Origin: Candidatus Woesebacteria bacterium GW2011_GWA1_44_23
GTDB taxonomy: Bacteria > Patescibacteriota > Microgenomatia > UBA8517
Length of the DNA: 38,234 bases
Direction: 5' to 3'
Assembly (NCBI GenBank): GCA_001001045.1
Contig: LCIL01000008.1
Location: forward strand, 1-38,234
Position numbers and translations under genes: made by a program. Below, piece by piece: positions 36,438 through 38,234 of this stretch. Position 1 is the stretch's first letter; each line of letters starts with the position of its first letter. Under the pieces are notes generated by a model. That model saw nothing but the letters and a program-made list of their open reading frames with translations. It made no database searches and had not been told where the DNA came from.

Positions 36438-38234
36438 ATGTTAATACCTATCAGCTGGCTTAAAGAATATGTGGAAATCAAGTTACCCCTGAAGGATCTT
36501 ATGTGGAAAATGACCGAAGCCGGGCTTACTTGCGAAACTGCCAAGAAAGTCGGAGGGGAAGTAATAATGGATGTTGAAGTTACCGCCAACAGACCCGACT
36601 GGATGAGCATTCTCGGAGTTGCCAGGGAGGTTGCCGCAATACAAGGGTTGAAAGTAAAAGAGCCAAAGATCGGGAATATGCCTTCCCAAACGGCCAATTT
36701 TCCGATTGATCTTATGCCGGACTACCGTCTTTTTGAACGCTGGACCGGAATTGTTATCAAAGGAATTTCCATAGCTCCTTCTCCCGAATGGCTGAAAGAA
36801 AGGATTGTCTCTATGGGGCATACTCCGATAAATAACGTCATCGATATTACAAATTATGTTATGTATGAACTGGGGATTCCCATGCACGCTTTTGATTACG
36901 ACGAAATTTACGGACAGGTCATGAATCTTCAGTTGTCCGCAGGGGGGGAGAAATTTACCTCGGTTGACGGCATTGAATATACGCTTCCCAAAGACGCGAT
37001 GATAATAAAAGACGCAGAACGCCTTATCGATTTGGCCGGGATCAAGGGGGGCCTTAATTCGGGAATTAAAGAAACAACCAAAAATATTTTTCTGCATGTG
37101 ACAATCGATAACCCGGTTTTTGTCAGAAGAACTTCTCTTGCAATGGGACTAAGAAGCGATGCTTCGGCGGTTTACGAAAGGGGGCCGGACAAGGGGGGGA
37201 CTCTTAAAAGCCTGACAAGGGCGGTCAACCTGATATTGGATCTTGCCGGAGGAGAGGTTGCATCCAAGCTGATCGATTTGAAAGAAAAAGATTATGAGCC
37301 TACCAAAATGATGCTCGGGTTTGACAAACTTGAAAAAATTTTGGGAATAAAAATTCCGGACTCCGATACGGTCAGGATTCTTTCAAGCCTTAATTTGTCC
37401 CCGAAGGCGGTCAAAACAGGTGTTAGGTGCGTTATACCCACATATAGGGGAGATCTGAAAATCGAAGAGGATCTAACTGAGGAGGTTGCGCGGCTTTACG
37501 GATACAATAGGTTTCCCGCAACGATGCCGGAAGGAAGGGTAAGCGATGAAAAAATCCCGTACTTCTTTGACGACACTTTGATTTTAACCATCAAAAGCCT
37601 CCTTGTCTCCTGCGGATATTCCGAGGCGAAAAATCTTTCGCTTATCTCAAAGGATCTGATTGAGAAATTCGGGCTTAATCCCGCAAAACATTTCAGAATA
37701 GAAAACCCGGTAAGTACGGAATATGAATATATGAGAACTACGCTTATCCCGGGTCTTGTAGCCGCCGTAAAGATAAATTCCGCGGATAACCTGAAGCTTT
37801 TTGAGGTTGATAAGGTCTATTTAAAAAGTGCTAAGGGGGCTGATGAGAGATATAGGGTTGCCGGCATTTATACGGCTGGTTCTTTCAGGGATTTCAAAAC
37901 CGCTATTGATTTATTTTCTTCCAGATTAAATATAGACGGATATTCCGTTGAGTTTGAAACGGATAAACCTTACTTGCACGCTTCCAATGCGGGATCAATC
38001 AAAGCGGCCGGTTCCGTGATCGGCGAATTCGGAGAGGTGGACCCGATGGTACTTGGTTCCCTGGAAATACGCGGAAAAGTTTATTGCTTTGAATTTGATC
38101 TGGACTCTTTGGCCGGTTTGTCAAAGTTTAAAACTTTTTCTGCCATCCCGATTAATCCCGCACAGGTTGAGGATCTGACTTTGACTTTTCCTCCCAAGAC
38201 CAAAATAGGGGAGGTACTTAAACTGATAACCGGT
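36438..38234 (+). CDS. pheT: Phenylalanyl-tRNA synthetase beta subunit, cut by the right edge
   Basis: The frame is open for 599 codons to the end of the window, starting three bases after pheS. It opens with 'MLIPISWLKEYVEI' and goes directly to 'VEVTANRPDWMSILGVAREV', so the OB-fold tRNA-binding insert (about 110 residues) of the long PheT form is absent, as in CPR short PheT. B3/B4 ('HTPINNVIDITNYVMYELGI') and B5 ('RRTSLAMGLRSDASAVYERG', 'YRGDLKIEEDLTEEVARLYG') are present. It pairs with PheS as a heterotetramer. The reading frame shows no disruption. Confidence 0.95.
   Translation, partial: MLIPISWLKEYVEIKLPLKDLMWKMTEAGLTCETAKKVGGEVIMDVEVTANRPDWMSILGVAREVAAIQGLKVKEPKIGNMPSQTANFPIDLMPDYRLFERWTGIVIKGISIAPSPEWLKERIVSMGHTPINNVIDITNYVMYELGIPMHAFDYDEIYGQVMNLQLSAGGEKFTSVDGIEYTLPKDAMIIKDAERLIDLAGIKGGLNSGIKETTKNIFLHVTIDNPVFVRRTSLAMGLRSDASAVYERGPDKGGTLKSLTRAVNLILDLAGGEVASKLIDLKEKDYEPTKMMLGFDKLEKILGIKIPDSDTVRILSSLNLSPKAVKTGVRCVIPTYRGDLKIEEDLTEEVARLYGYNRFPATMPEGRVSDEKIPYFFDDTLILTIKSLLVSCGYSEAKNLSLISKDLIEKFGLNPAKHFRIENPVSTEYEYMRTTLIPGLVAAVKINSADNLKLFEVDKVYLKSAKGADERYRVAGIYTAGSFRDFKTAIDLFSSRLNIDGYSVEFETDKPYLHASNAGSIKAAGSVIGEFGEVDPMVLGSLEIRGKVYCFEFDLDSLAGLSKFKTFSAIPINPAQVEDLTLTFPPKTKIGEVLKLITG

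Noticed and set aside
36483-37097. 204-codon minus-strand frame
   Set aside because: Antisense to pheT, which is read continuously through the region.

Overview
This window looks like a chromosomal segment of a Patescibacteria/CPR bacterium, most likely from the Microgenomates (OP11) side. That placement is inferred from gene content, not from a 16S gene. The pointers are: a short PheT without the OB-fold tRNA-binding insert, a ThrRS without a TGS domain, a trigger-factor-like protein without the PPIase domain, a DUF5660-like gene beside it, many small membrane-anchored cell-wall hydrolases with Pro/Thr-rich linkers, tRNA genes without encoded CCA, and a CPR-style conjugation ATPase.

Layout. 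1-3338 is the right end of an integrated mobile element: the N-terminal part of a type IV secretion/conjugation ATPase (running off the left edge), a small gene, and a large serine recombinase whose last codons lie inside a tRNA-Leu(CAG) gene, the probable attachment site. 3474-8940 holds two related lysozyme-like proteins (the second behind a promoter-hairpin-terminator unit that looks like a small RNA or riboswitch-type leader), tRNA-Leu(UAG), a DUF192 protein, a Y-family polymerase, an alpha/beta hydrolase and a nuclease-like protein. 9039-17089 holds an RRM protein, a trigger-factor-like gene, tRNA-Val, a phosphodiester glycosidase, MltG, a PQQ-type sugar dehydrogenase, a second hydrolase, and an mscL gene broken by an internal deletion. 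17158-24698 is an accessory, visibly AT-richer stretch with a Cas4-like nuclease, an Mrr-like nuclease with a membrane segment, and a same-strand cassette of DUF4258, type IIG/ISP restriction-modification enzyme and DUF3800, closed by a strong bidirectional terminator. 25280-30286 carries a methyltransferase, an Rpf/SLT-like hydrolase, a phosphoribosyltransferase, a GreA-like factor, a D-Ala-D-Ala-ligase-like ATP-grasp enzyme, cytidine deaminase and UppP. 30336-38234 is the translation block: tRNA-Ala, typA, a 49-residue membrane peptide, thrS, infC-rpmI-rplT, pheS and pheT (cut by the right edge). thrS and pheS are both interrupted.

The most general signal is a promoter rule. At more than twenty starts on both strands a -10-like hexamer (TATAAT, TAAAAT, TAGAAT, TAATAT) ends only 5-9 bases before the ATG or GTG, with no Shine-Dalgarno sequence. 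Transcription would then begin at or within a few bases of the start codon, so much of this genome seems to use leaderless mRNAs. A few genes (1803, 9299, 25067, 32351) instead have strong AGGAGG-type sites. The rule settles several start codons below. No stretch longer than about 300 bases lacks a gene. The longest gaps are 25068-25279 (about 210 bases; only the ribosome-binding site of the gene at 24852-25067 and AT-rich sequence seen) and 18920-19078 (terminator near its right end).
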